From: an uncultured Saprospiraceae bacterium | GTDB taxonomy: Bacteria; Bacteroidota; Bacteroidia; Chitinophagales; Saprospiraceae | DNA length: 56,768 nucleotides | Direction: 5' to 3' | NCBI GenBank assembly: GCA_938007965.1 | Contig: CALLMH010000079.1 | Coordinates: forward strand, 1 to 56,768 | Shown here: one piece after another, positions 9,401 to 18,163 of the stretch | Numbering within the stretch: the stretch's first letter is position 1 | Layout of the letters: each line of letters begins with the position of its first letter | The notes under the pieces: model-generated | Told to the model about the DNA's origin: nothing | What the model saw: only the letters and a program-made list of their open reading frames with translations | The model's database searches: none | Position numbers and translations under genes: made by a program

Positions 9401-9930
9401 TTTTTAGTACGATCGGTGTCATGTTAGGATATTTCCTTACGGGAATGACATATTCAGTCATATTCTCTAGTGTAGGTATCATATCTCTAGCGGGTGTAGT
9501 GGTCAATAATGCCATCGTACTGATCGACTATATCAATCTACTCATTCAGCGAAAAAGAGAAAGTATGGGTATCGATGATATGTACAAGATGGATAAGCTT
9601 GATGTAAGAGATGCCATCATAGAGGGAGGAGCAACAAGATTACGACCAGTACTGCTGACTGCAATCACTACAGTGCTGGGGTTGATCCCATTAGCCATGG
9701 GAATAAATTTCAATTTCTTTACACTGGTATCAGAATTAGACCCTAAGATATTTATCGGTGGGGACAACACGGCACTATGGGGACCGATGTCATGGACGAT
9801 AATCTATGGTCTATCGTTCGCTACATTTTTGACACTGGTGGTAGTACCTGTTATGTATTGGCTAGCCTATCGGATGAAGGCGACTGGAAAAAGGTTGTTT
9901 GCTAGAAAGTCTAAACCTGCCGAGGCGTAA
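6490..9930 (+). CDS. Efflux RND transporter permease (AcrB/HAE family)
   Basis: The 1146-residue inner-membrane pump is longer than the usual ~1020-1050. It has the RND duplication: a TM near the N-terminus, a periplasmic porter domain, TM2-6, then the second half. An extra hydrophobic pair with an intervening charged stretch sits mid-protein (about 510-560, IGAAVILLVSIAGGIAG and FFGFALILVLLNFFVL), accounting for most of the added length. TM4 reads GLLVDNAIVVVEN, with Asp408-Asn409 where AcrB has Asp-Asp. TM10 reads GVVVNNAIVLIDY (Asn1006-Asn1007) where AcrB has its relay lysine. This fits divergent Bacteroidota RND pumps, so drug specificity should not be carried over from AcrB. Last gene of the operon; a strong terminator follows. 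Confidence 0.95.
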   Translation: MEIIKDKLREFGLSSFAVDNATSIFLVAIMIFLFGISSYTSIPKEQFPEASLPTVYINTPYFGNSAEEIENLISRPLEKEIESISGLKKITSTSIQDFSVMIAEFDADLEIEDAVRKVKDAVDKAKQELPNDLDQDPAVLEIKFSDIPIVSVNVSGEYSQDDLREYAEYVKDRIEALKEINKVDLKGALEREVQINVDLNKMQSLKISFNDIQNAIQSENLTMSGGEMVNNGFRRALRIVGQFDNVEEMRNIIVKSENQRPIVLKDIAEVKYTFEDRTSYARSDGDPVISLDVIKRRGQNLLSAADKIKVIIEDAKKVLPAELKISLFNDQSENTRNQVDNLENSIISGVILVVLVLLFFLGLRNAAFVGLAIPLSMLMGILFLNITGTTLNIVVLFSLILALGLLVDNAIVVVENIYRYMQNGYSGADAAKYGAGEVAWPIIASTATTLAAFLPLAVWPGVIGEFMKYMPITLIIVLTSSLFVALVINPVFTATFMKVDEKSESKSGYRRKLKNVMIGAAVILLVSIAGGIAGNDTIRNFFGFALILVLLNFFVLRPLSFGFQNRVLPILERGYKKFISWVLMGIKPYFIFFGSFVLLILVGVLISTFPPNVEFFPSADPIYVNTFVELPMGVDIKTTNEIVKDVEKDITKVLEGRMQIVEAVLTQIGENTSDPNEPPAPGVTPNKARITATFVPSSERGDLSTKDIMNDIRSEVVGKYSGVQVIVAKNADGPPTGKPINLEIKGDNIDSLILLSDRVLNFMNELNIPGIEELKKDVKIGKPELLINIDREAARRYELSTYSIASALRTSVFGSEVSKYKQGEDEYPIMVRLSDEYKNNINKLMNQAVTFRNPANGRIVQVPISAVASYEYSSTYNNIRRKDGERVITIFSNLLDGYNANEIVAELQTNLEEYDFPEGYTFEFTGEQQQQAEDMAFLGGAFIFALFLIFIIIVAQFNSIISPFIILLSIIFSTIGVMLGYFLTGMTYSVIFSSVGIISLAGVVVNNAIVLIDYINLLIQRKRESMGIDDMYKMDKLDVRDAIIEGGATRLRPVLLTAITTVLGLIPLAMGINFNFFTLVSELDPKIFIGGDNTALWGPMSWTIIYGLSFATFLTLVVVPVMYWLAYRMKATGKRLFARKSKPAEA

Positions 9931-9981
9931 TACATTACACTATTTCCAAATGGTACGTGTGAATAAACTTAATGAAAATTT

Positions 9982-10019
9982 AAACCAGCAATATTTAAAA
10001 TAGTATTGCTGGTTTTTTT
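9982..10019 (+). terminator. Rho-independent terminator of the RND operon
   Basis: A perfect 12-bp stem, AAACCAGCAATA (9982-9993) with TATTGCTGGTTT (10004-10015), with a 10-base loop, is followed by a run of T. It lies 52 bases after the RND stop codon. Confidence 0.9.
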
Positions 10020-10033
10020 AGCTCTTTTTCCAA

Positions 10034-10072
10034 TTAAAAAATCCCTCTCCAACAATGCCGAAGAGGGATTTT
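10034..10072 (-). terminator. Rho-independent terminator of the moxR gene
   Basis: AAAATCCCTCT (10038-10048) and AGAGGGATTTT (10062-10072) form a perfect 11-bp stem. On the minus strand it ends in a run of T (complement of AAAAAA 10036-10041). It lies about 30 bases past the moxR stop codon and back to back with the RND terminator. Confidence 0.88.
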
Positions 10073-10102
10073 CTTAATGTGTACGTGTTTTAGTATACGG
10101 GA

Positions 10103-11065
10103 TTACATCAACCCTTTGATTATATCTTCTTCTGTAATTCCTTCTGCTTCTGCTTTATAATTTACTACTACTCTGTGTCGCAGTACATAGTTGGCTATGG
10201 CTTTTACATCTTCAATATCTGGTGAGTATTTGCCAGATATAGCGGCATGAGCTTTTGCACCTAAGACTAGATATTGTGATGCTCTAGGTCCAGCTCCCCA
10301 GCTTATATATTTATTTACAGCATCTGTTGCCATAGCTGTGTTTGGTCTTGTCTTGCTTGCTAGAGATACTGCATATTCTAGAACATTATCGGCGATAGGA
10401 ATTTTTCTAATCAGTTTCTGAAAGTACAATATTTCCTCTCCCGTCAAGATCGTATTCAGCTGAGTTTTTTCGTTTGATGTAGTTCCTTTGACGACAGCCA
10501 CTTCTTGTTCGTAGGTAGGATAATCCAGTGGGATATTAAACATAAATCTATCTAGCTGCGCCTCAGGCAATGGATATGTACCTTCTTGCTCGATCGGATT
10601 CTGCGTAGCCAATACGAAGAACGGCTTATCTAAAATATGCCTCACACCACTTACGGTCACTGATCTTTCTTGCATCGCTTCGAGTAGAGCAGCTTGTGTC
10701 TTCGGAGGTGTACGGTTGATCTCATCCGCCAATACTATGTTGGAAAATAATGGACCTTTATTAAACTTAAAAGATCTACTCTCATCTAGGATTTCTGCAC
10801 CCGTGATATCTGATGGCATCAAGTCAGGAGTAAATTGAATTCTTTTGAAATCTAAATCTAAGACTTCTGATATCGTACTTACGAGGAGTGTCTTGGCTAA
10901 TCCTGGCACTCCTACGAGTAGACTGTGGCCATTACTAAATAGAGAAAGAATTACAGTCTTCACTACATCATCTTGACCTACGATTACTTTTGCTATTTCA
11001 GCTTTCAGCTCTTTGTATGATTTAGCCAATGCATCTACTGCCTCAACTTCTGATTTATATTGCAT
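10103..11065 (-). CDS. MoxR family AAA+ ATPase
   Basis: The 320-residue product carries Walker A GVPGLAKT (52-59), Walker B with the MoxR-typical VLADEINRTPPKTQAALLEA (111-130), sensor 1 ATQNP (in FVLATQNPIEQEGTYPLPEAQ), and the C-terminal lid domain with GAGPRASQYL. MoxR ATPases act as chaperones that mature or regulate partner proteins with von Willebrand A domains. Such genes are usually followed by DUF58 and VWA/TPR genes (the BatA-type cluster in Bacteroidota). Here none is present: the gene stands alone between two terminators and a divergent lipoprotein gene. The function is therefore only known at family level. Confidence 0.95.
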   Translation of the reverse strand: MQYKSEVEAVDALAKSYKELKAEIAKVIVGQDDVVKTVILSLFSNGHSLLVGVPGLAKTLLVSTISEVLDLDFKRIQFTPDLMPSDITGAEILDESRSFKFNKGPLFSNIVLADEINRTPPKTQAALLEAMQERSVTVSGVRHILDKPFFVLATQNPIEQEGTYPLPEAQLDRFMFNIPLDYPTYEQEVAVVKGTTSNEKTQLNTILTGEEILYFQKLIRKIPIADNVLEYAVSLASKTRPNTAMATDAVNKYISWGAGPRASQYLVLGAKAHAAISGKYSPDIEDVKAIANYVLRHRVVVNYKAEAEGITEEDIIKGLM

Positions 11066-11373
11066 TCTAGTTCTTTATAGTATGATTGGAAAATTGGTTT
11101 TTACCTTAATTTCCTTCAAAAAATATGTAAAAATATAAAATAACGAAGATCAAACGAGTTATCGAGTAACTATGTTTTTAAGTAACATTAGTTTAACCTA
11201 TTTATTTCGATGAAATAGTAATGTATTTATCTTTTCAAATCCCTGTTTTAGTTAGTTTATCTATTAATCTGATATATTCGTATTATGATCACTTTGTGCA
11301 AGTGTTGAAAAGTTGATATTTGACACTAATACGTAGCTAGAGTTATTTCACATTTTAAAAATACCACATCCAA
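11066..11373. other. Divergent intergenic region, nothing recognised
   Basis: These 308 bases separate the moxR and LEA14-like genes. The sequence is AT-rich. I see only a short ATTTC/GAAAT inverted motif and no exact TAnnTTTG at a useful position on either strand. Both promoters must lie here, but I cannot place them. Confidence 0.5.
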
Positions 11374-11841
11374 ATGAAACAAATATTTTGTTTAGTTTTA
11401 ATGTCTTGTCTTATATTTTCAGCATGTTCTACATCTATATTAGAACCTACTATAGAAAAAATAGAAGACGTAGAGATTATAGAAATGTCAAAAAGTAGAC
11501 TAGAGTTGAATGCTTCTATGGTACTAAATAATCCAAATGGGTTTTCTCTTGATCTGGCAAAAGCGACGATGAAAGCATATGTAGATGATATAGAACTAGC
11601 GACCATAGACCAAAGTTTTGATACTTCGATGCCTGCAAATCAAAATTTCAAGATGCCTATCAATATAAAGATGGATCTAGACAAACTCTACAGAGAGAAT
11701 CCCATGACTGCCATCGGCAAAGGAATCCAAATCATGTCAGAAAAGAAGCTCTTGGTAAAATTCAAAGGGACAATAGATGTAGGCAAAGGCATAGCGAAAG
11801 TATCTGTACCCATCGATCAAGAGGAGATAGTCGCTTTCTAG
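11374..11841 (+). CDS. LEA14-like (WHy domain) lipoprotein
   Basis: The 155-residue product has a lipoprotein signal with lipobox FSAC (Cys18). The rest resembles the LEA type 2/WHy fold: VSSLELNASMVLNNPNGFSL-like alternation (here RLELNASMVLNNPNGFSLDL), a Y-V-D-D-I-E-L strand and a C-terminal strand pair ending in KVSVPIDQEEIVAF. Proteins of this kind are small immunoglobulin-like beta-sandwich domains linked to desiccation or stress tolerance in plants; in bacteria their role is not established. It is probably anchored to the outer or inner membrane facing the periplasm. It stands 229 bases upstream of prfA and may have its own promoter. Confidence 0.8.
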   Translation: MKQIFCLVLMSCLIFSACSTSILEPTIEKIEDVEIIEMSKSRLELNASMVLNNPNGFSLDLAKATMKAYVDDIELATIDQSFDTSMPANQNFKMPINIKMDLDKLYRENPMTAIGKGIQIMSEKKLLVKFKGTIDVGKGIAKVSVPIDQEEIVAF

Positions 11842-12070
11842 TTGTAATCTAGCTTTCTATCTATTGAATAGAATATGAAAGCGATTATCGAGTATTATAA
11901 TTTCAAGCAGAAGGTAGAGTTTAATGCAAAAAACGGAAAATCTATGTTGATAGCATAATTTCTGGAAATCATTAAAAACGTCATCGTGAGATGCATCTTT
12001 AATTACGGCGTATATTTCCATCCATTATAAAAAATGTACTTTTGCACTTCGAAAAATGGAGAATTAGAAA

Positions 12071-13135
12071 ATGATTGATAAGTTACAAGCTATAAAAGAA
12101 CGATACCACTACTTGCTGGAGCGGATGTCTGATCCAGAAGTAAGTTCTAATCAGAAGGAATTTATTAAGATCGGTAAAGAATACAAAAGCCTCGAACCTG
12201 TAGTCCAAAAAGGTGATGAGTATCAAAATGTAATGGCGAATATCGAGAATGCCAAAGAAATGCAAAAGGATTCTGACCCTGAAATGAAGGAAATGGCAAA
12301 AATGGAATTGGACGAATTGATTCCACAAAGAGATGCATTACTCGAAGAGATCAAAATCCTTCTGATTCCAAAAGATCCTGAAGATAGTATGGATGTCATA
12401 TTTGAGATCAGATCAGGTGCAGGTGGAGATGAGGCCAGTATATTTGTCGGAGATCTATTCAAAATGTATAGTAAATACTTCGAAAATCAAGGATGGAAAA
12501 TTGAAGTCATCGACGAAAGCGAAAACTCAGTAGGGGGATACAATAAGATCGTATTAGAGGTTAATGGAACAGATGTCTATGGTAAGTTAAAGTTTGAATC
12601 AGGTGCTCATCGTGTGCAGCGTGTGCCCAAGACAGAGAGCCAAGGTAGAGTACATACATCTGCAGCGACAGTAGCGGTAATACCTCAATACGAAGAAGAA
12701 GATATCGATATCAATAAGGCTGATCTTAGAACGGATACTTTTCGTGCTAGTGGCGCAGGAGGTCAGCACGTAAATAAGACGGAATCGGGAGTACGATTTA
12801 CCCATATCCCGACAGGTATATCGGCGGAGAGTACGGAGAGTAGATCTCAGATCAAAAACAGAGGGATAGCCATGCAGCGTCTCTACCAAAAGATCAAGGA
12901 AGTAACTCGTGCTAAGATCGAACAAGAGCAAAAAAGTCAAAGACAGTCTCTCGTCGGTTCCGGCGATAGATCTGATAAAATACGAACATACAACTATCCG
13001 CAGAATAGACTTACGGACCATAGGATCAATCTTACACTCTACAGCTTAGATAAAGTAATACAAGGTCAGATAGATGAGATTATCGACGCACTCGTCGTAT
13101 TCGAAAATGCCGAGAAAATGAAGGTGGGAAGCTAG
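12071..13135 (+). CDS. prfA: Peptide chain release factor 1
   Basis: The 354-residue product is a full-length RF1. It ends translation at UAA and UAG codons by triggering peptidyl-tRNA hydrolysis. The catalytic GGQ loop is Gly230-Gly231-Gln232 in SGAGGQHVNKTESGVRFTHI. The codon-recognition tripeptide is Pro186-Lys187-Thr188 in RVPKTESQGR. The PxT form marks RF1 rather than RF2, which has SPF; the middle residue is Lys here instead of the Ala of E. coli. The N-terminal helical domain and the C-terminal RTYNYPQNRLTDHRI segment are intact. A GGAGA sequence lies 11 bases before the start ATG. The gene converges on the large secreted-protein gene, with only 34 bases between them. Confidence 0.98.
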   Translation: MIDKLQAIKERYHYLLERMSDPEVSSNQKEFIKIGKEYKSLEPVVQKGDEYQNVMANIENAKEMQKDSDPEMKEMAKMELDELIPQRDALLEEIKILLIPKDPEDSMDVIFEIRSGAGGDEASIFVGDLFKMYSKYFENQGWKIEVIDESENSVGGYNKIVLEVNGTDVYGKLKFESGAHRVQRVPKTESQGRVHTSAATVAVIPQYEEEDIDINKADLRTDTFRASGAGGQHVNKTESGVRFTHIPTGISAESTESRSQIKNRGIAMQRLYQKIKEVTRAKIEQEQKSQRQSLVGSGDRSDKIRTYNYPQNRLTDHRINLTLYSLDKVIQGQIDEIIDALVVFENAEKMKVGS

Positions 13136-13169
13136 AAGTCGAACATATCCAAGATGTCCAATTTCTTGA

Positions 13170-16100
13170 TCAGTTCACCACAAACCGCTTCGTCAAATTC
13201 TTTTCTTCATCCTGAAAAATAATCATATAAACCCCGGGTGATAAGTGAGTTATACTAATCTCTCGTTTATCCGCAGTAGTTGGTGTTATGATAGACACAG
13301 ACTTGCCCTGTGTATCCACAATCCTGATCGACTCCCACCTCTGATCAGTCTCGATAACAATAGACTCCGTAGCTGGATTAGGATAGAGTTTGACGAGATT
13401 ATCGTCCACATCGTATGTGCCTACTATACATTCAGGATCACTAGCTGGCAATACATCCAGATTGATTGTATAGGTGAGTGGACAACCTGTAGCTAGGTCA
13501 AAACTATCAATAACATAAGTACCTGCAACAGTCAAACCTTGTACATCAAATCCTTCGCATATAGTAGTGTCCAGCTGTTCGTATAGGATGGGGAAGACCA
13601 TGATTTGATATGTTTCGATATCAGTAATACATCCATTGCCATCCATCAAAGAATCAACTATTTCTGTAGATTCTGATAATAGGTAGTTGTTTCCATTGAT
13701 TGTAATTTCATCGCCTTCACAAACCATGATGGCTTCTTGTACGAAATTGATTTGGGTGACATTCACTTGTAGCGTTAGTATCTCGGATATACAGCCATTT
13801 TCATTTGTGATGGTATCTACTATTTCTGTATCTTCGGTAAGATCATAATTTACATCATTGAAGAAAATACTCTCACCCAAGCATATATCTACCGTGTTCT
13901 GTGCCAATGTGATTCCCTGCACATCCAGCATCAATACGACCACAGAGTCACAGCCATAGGGCAGTTCAAATATTTCGGTATAGATGCCTGATTCTGTGTA
14001 CTCCTCATAATTATCACCTTCACAGATTGATACCTCTATGTTGGTCTCTTTATCATTGCATAGCACACTTACGAGTGTATTGATCGTCTGGTTCGTCACG
14101 ATTGGGGCATTGGTGTCAAAGATAATATTCGCCTGATTATAAGCGGGGGTAAATTCTGCAATTCCTTCCTTGGTATTACACCTAAATGTTACGTACCCCT
14201 GACTTCCGGGGTAGTTCGTCATACTGTCTACCAATAGTATATCTTCGAATAGGAAAATAAGATTATCGTCTTCGATACAGGTCTGCACAGGATGACTCGC
14301 ACTCATCAACCGGATAGTAGATGGGTCTATACTCGGATCTAGTGGATCTACTATTTTGACCAGGAATGCGGTATCATTTCCATTATTTTGGAATCTGATT
14401 GTGTATTCTAGATCTTCGTCAAAAAGAGTAAGATTATCACCCCCTTCTCTGTCAGGATACGCTCGTTTATCGTTAGGGTCATAAGAGCATCGGAGCTGGT
14501 CTGAGTATCCGTATTCCGCTATTGTCGTACTGGACTGGCTTAATAGTTTTGCATTGAAGTCTAACATGGGCAAGTTTGATGATCCACTTGGCATTTTTAC
14601 GGTAATTTTATAAGATTTTGGAGAGAACGGATCCAATGGACCGATATTCGCTGTGACGGTATTTCCACTTGTCGTAGCTCCAGATATATCGCTTGAGAAG
14701 AAAGTTGTCTGATCATCGAACGAAAATACCAATTGACCTACTAATGCTTCCTCTCCTGTATTTTCGACTGTGATCGTGAATTTCGTCTCGAAGTCACATC
14801 TTGCGATCGTATTGACCATGGATATAGTTGCCATTTCTAAGGGTCCAGAATTTGAAGTGAACCCAAAATTGTACCCTTCATTGCATGGATCAGATACCTG
14901 GATGTTATTGATCGATAATTCTGATTCTACCCATTCTCCTTCGTTGACATTAGCTGTGATATTATAAGTACCAGCGGTAACAGAGAAAGCATAATTCCCT
15001 TCATCATCCGTTAGAACAGATAAGTCTCCTGGGGCGATTGTAACCAGCACATTTCTCAGGGGAAATTCATTGCCGTCATATATGCCATTTGCATTCGTAT
15101 CGATGAATGCAGTACCTAGGATTTTGTTTGATTCTTTTGGGTTGATCCATGCAAATATTTGATTTCCTTCTATAGATAGGAAGTCTGTACAGCCATTGAG
15201 AGTGAGGTCTATTTTGGTATTGTGGCGAGCTACGACATTAGATACTTGGAATGGGTCAGCAATATTTGCACATTCTAAATCGGTTTCAAAATAATTGAAG
15301 CCTTCTATCTTTGGGATGAGTACGTTTTCCTCCGATGGAGAATTAATATTGGCTCTAAATATTTTATTTTCATAGTCCCCTCCATCAAAAAAACGACAAA
15401 GATCAAATTCAAAATCATCATCTTCATTTTCAATGCTGAAGGCTAAAATGTGATCTATTAATATATCAGATTCATCTATGAAATAGTAGTATGATGGTGT
15501 CACGTTTTCATATTGTACAAATGATTGTTCATCGAACGTTCTGTCGCCATTATTTATAAGGGCGTCTCCGTCGTCATTCGAAATATCTACAAATCCATCA
15601 TTGTTAAAATCACCTGTATAGGTATAATAGAAATTTTGATTATTGAAGGTTAATTGGTCTGTACTATTCCAGTCATTGACAAATAGAATGCCGTGTATAT
15701 AGTCGACACAGATAAAGTAAATGTCTTTCATTCCATCATTATCAAAGTCTACGATTTCCAAATTGTTAGGACCTTCCATGCCACATACTTTTTCATTGAT
15801 TTTTCGATCAAAAAAGTAATTGTCAATATTTTGATATACTGATATCTGATCACCAATTTCTCCAGTAGTAGTTACGATATTACTTTCTGCCAATATTATA
15901 TCTGTCAATCCATCATTGTCGATGTCTTCAAGATAGAGATGGTAGTTTCCATTCGCATAATGATCTTCATTATTGAATAATAACCTTTCGTTATCTAGAA
16001 TTCCATTACCATTATTTTCTTTGAGGTATACATTTCCCGTATTATAGTCGTAGAAGACGAGGTGATCTCTATCATTGGAGCTTTCGAGGTTTGATCCTGT

Positions 16101-17885
16101 TGTGTACGTGATGATGTTATAATCTTGGTCAAATTCTCCAGCGGATACGAATTCCCAAGGAGAAGTATTTGCGATATCGTCACATGGTTCGCCGCACTGA
16201 CTAACGGCTACAATATTTTCTACCATAGAGGTACAACCAGATGCATTATCGGTAAATGAGAAAATGGCCTCACCTTCTGATACCCCTGTTATTATGCCAG
16301 CATTATTTATAGTAGCTATACTATTATCAGAACTTTCCCAAGTACCTCCTGTCGAAGGAATAACCTGCGAAGTTTCTCCGATGCAGATGCTAGTTGGTCC
16401 TACAATTTCTACTTCAGGATTCGGGGATATGGTTATGGTATTGCTTTCTGCGGTACAATTATTATCCGACGACGTAAATATAAACGTTGTAATTCCAGGA
16501 GAAACAGGAGTGACTAGACCAGCATTATTTATACTAGCAACTCCCGGCACGGAGCTAACCCAAAAACCTTCATCGGCTGAAGCCATCAGTGTAGTCTCTC
16601 CCAAACAAAGTTGATCAGATCCAGTATTTTGAATAAAGGGAGCCGGCAATACTGTTACTGGGATGGAAGTAGTAGCGGAACACTGCGTATTGTTAGCAAT
16701 AAATGTCAAAAAAGCTGATCCTGAACCTAGACCAGTTACGATTCCGCTGTTAGTCACGGTTGCTACTGAAGGATTATCACTCACCCAAACGCCACCTGTA
16801 TTAGGTGATAAACTTGTGATTTGCATCATACATATAGTGCTAGGCCCCTCAAACGAAGCGACAGGCTGCGCTGTAGTTGTAATATCCAATTCCGTTATAC
16901 AACCCGCAGGACTTGTATTAGAGATTGTCACTGTCCCATCGCCATTTATAAATAATTCATCATTATCAAACGATGCGATAGATATATCGCTACTCGACCA
17001 ATTTTCATATCCATTCTCAGAAAATGCAGTATACGAATTGCCTACACAGAAGAATTCTACATCGTCGAAGCTGATGAAGTCTTCTTCTATGAATACAGAT
17101 ACAGTGGTACTTGATTCTACAAAGTTAGGGAAGACATCCGGACCAGTAACTGTTACGCTGTATACCTCATTGATAGCTGGACACACAGTTATTGATTCTG
17201 ATGTTTCACCAGTACTCCACAGATAATTTAGGATGGGTGGAGCACATATGATATCAGGCGTAATCGTAACACACCCTCCTATACAGTTCTGATATTCACT
17301 TTCATTTATTAAGAAATCATCAACTGCTGTAGATGGTAAGCTCGAATAGCTAATAAAGACACTATTACCTCCTTGGATGATCTCTTGAGAATAATCTGTC
17401 GATGATATATTAGTATTATCAATATTAGGGTCTAGTGGACGTACTTCTAGATTACAATCGCTATCCACATCTATACTAAATAGTGTAAGTATGTCTCCAA
17501 TTATAAAATCATTGAAACTAGAAACAAGACCGCCGCCATCAAGGGTAAATTGATAATAATCATTTTCTGGCTGTACAGCGGGTGCGATATCGGTAGAGGT
17601 CAGTGTCCAATCAGCGGGAGTGGTACTATCCTGATTTTCATTGTTGACATAAGGACTAAAACTCTCGACGAACGATACTGGAGTACCCGTCGGTACGATC
17701 ACGGTAAACTTACTAGCATCGATTATTCTATCTTGATAGTTTGAGACATCGGCTTCAAAGATGATGACTTTGCAGTCGTAATGTCCTGTGCTAGTATTAA
17801 ATTCTATGACATAGTCAGCACTGAATAGCTGACCAAATGACATGAATGATGATAAGCAAAATATAAATGTTAGTATTTTTTTCAT
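13170..17885 (-). CDS. Large multidomain secreted protein with T9SS sorting domain
   Basis: The 1571-residue product has a signal peptide (about 1-18, ending MSFG). In order it shows: an N-terminal beta domain of unknown family (20-190); a Cys-containing SPRY-like 'LWSTGET' cell-surface Ig segment; three or four bacterial Ig-like (BIG2) repeats with GGxWxSxxxxxATVxxxGxxTG (about 340-560); FG-GAP/VCBS-like repeats such as DIDNDGLTDI, DFDNDGMKDI and DFNNDGFVDI (about 640-780); an SdrD B-like domain (TAFIDTNANGIYDGNE, about 930-1000); a DUF11/DUF7619-type domain beginning DPNDKRAYPD; three similar Cys-bearing repeats; and a T9SS sorting tail (KLYPNPATESIVIETD). The DxDxDG loops suggest calcium binding. 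It is likely a cell-surface adhesin or structural protein. Its exact role is unknown. Confidence 0.9.
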   Translation of the reverse strand: MKKILTFIFCLSSFMSFGQLFSADYVIEFNTSTGHYDCKVIIFEADVSNYQDRIIDASKFTVIVPTGTPVSFVESFSPYVNNENQDSTTPADWTLTSTDIAPAVQPENDYYQFTLDGGGLVSSFNDFIIGDILTLFSIDVDSDCNLEVRPLDPNIDNTNISSTDYSQEIIQGGNSVFISYSSLPSTAVDDFLINESEYQNCIGGCVTITPDIICAPPILNYLWSTGETSESITVCPAINEVYSVTVTGPDVFPNFVESSTTVSVFIEEDFISFDDVEFFCVGNSYTAFSENGYENWSSSDISIASFDNDELFINGDGTVTISNTSPAGCITELDITTTAQPVASFEGPSTICMMQITSLSPNTGGVWVSDNPSVATVTNSGIVTGLGSGSAFLTFIANNTQCSATTSIPVTVLPAPFIQNTGSDQLCLGETTLMASADEGFWVSSVPGVASINNAGLVTPVSPGITTFIFTSSDNNCTAESNTITISPNPEVEIVGPTSICIGETSQVIPSTGGTWESSDNSIATINNAGIITGVSEGEAIFSFTDNASGCTSMVENIVAVSQCGEPCDDIANTSPWEFVSAGEFDQDYNIITYTTGSNLESSNDRDHLVFYDYNTGNVYLKENNGNGILDNERLLFNNEDHYANGNYHLYLEDIDNDGLTDIILAESNIVTTTGEIGDQISVYQNIDNYFFDRKINEKVCGMEGPNNLEIVDFDNDGMKDIYFICVDYIHGILFVNDWNSTDQLTFNNQNFYYTYTGDFNNDGFVDISNDDGDALINNGDRTFDEQSFVQYENVTPSYYYFIDESDILIDHILAFSIENEDDDFEFDLCRFFDGGDYENKIFRANINSPSEENVLIPKIEGFNYFETDLECANIADPFQVSNVVARHNTKIDLTLNGCTDFLSIEGNQIFAWINPKESNKILGTAFIDTNANGIYDGNEFPLRNVLVTIAPGDLSVLTDDEGNYAFSVTAGTYNITANVNEGEWVESELSINNIQVSDPCNEGYNFGFTSNSGPLEMATISMVNTIARCDFETKFTITVENTGEEALVGQLVFSFDDQTTFFSSDISGATTSGNTVTANIGPLDPFSPKSYKITVKMPSGSSNLPMLDFNAKLLSQSSTTIAEYGYSDQLRCSYDPNDKRAYPDREGGDNLTLFDEDLEYTIRFQNNGNDTAFLVKIVDPLDPSIDPSTIRLMSASHPVQTCIEDDNLIFLFEDILLVDSMTNYPGSQGYVTFRCNTKEGIAEFTPAYNQANIIFDTNAPIVTNQTINTLVSVLCNDKETNIEVSICEGDNYEEYTESGIYTEIFELPYGCDSVVVLMLDVQGITLAQNTVDICLGESIFFNDVNYDLTEDTEIVDTITNENGCISEILTLQVNVTQINFVQEAIMVCEGDEITINGNNYLLSESTEIVDSLMDGNGCITDIETYQIMVFPILYEQLDTTICEGFDVQGLTVAGTYVIDSFDLATGCPLTYTINLDVLPASDPECIVGTYDVDDNLVKLYPNPATESIVIETDQRWESIRIVDTQGKSVSIITPTTADKREISITHLSPGVYMIIFQDEEKNLTKRFVVN

Positions 17886-18163
17886 TCGTCCCGTATATAA
17901 TATGAGTCCTTAAGATACAATTAAAATGAAATTAGCACAGCATATGGGATTGCTTTCTATTTTATTTCATTGAGACGGGATTCCCATCTTTTACATATTC
18001 AAAAGATGTCCTCTATGATAGAATGCTGGTCCTACTTTTATAAAATAGGCACAAATATTCAGCTTTCTTCGGCGAATAATATTTTCCCTACTCTGTAGAG
18101 CATGATGTAGTTTACTTTTATAACCGTAATTTATTTTTATTATTTGTAGATAAATCGTCGACT

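Noticed and set aside
11875-11958. 27-codon frame between the LEA14-like gene and prfA
   Set aside because: It has no ribosome-binding site or similarity that I recognise and is about as long as chance frames in AT-rich DNA.
12626-12634. Pro-Lys-Thr in place of Pro-Ala-Thr in RF1
   Set aside because: The middle position of the PxT motif is variable among RF1 proteins; it does not suggest altered codon reading.
12599-13021. 140-codon frame opposite prfA
   Set aside because: It is antisense to the most conserved part of RF1 and its translation has no domain or signal.
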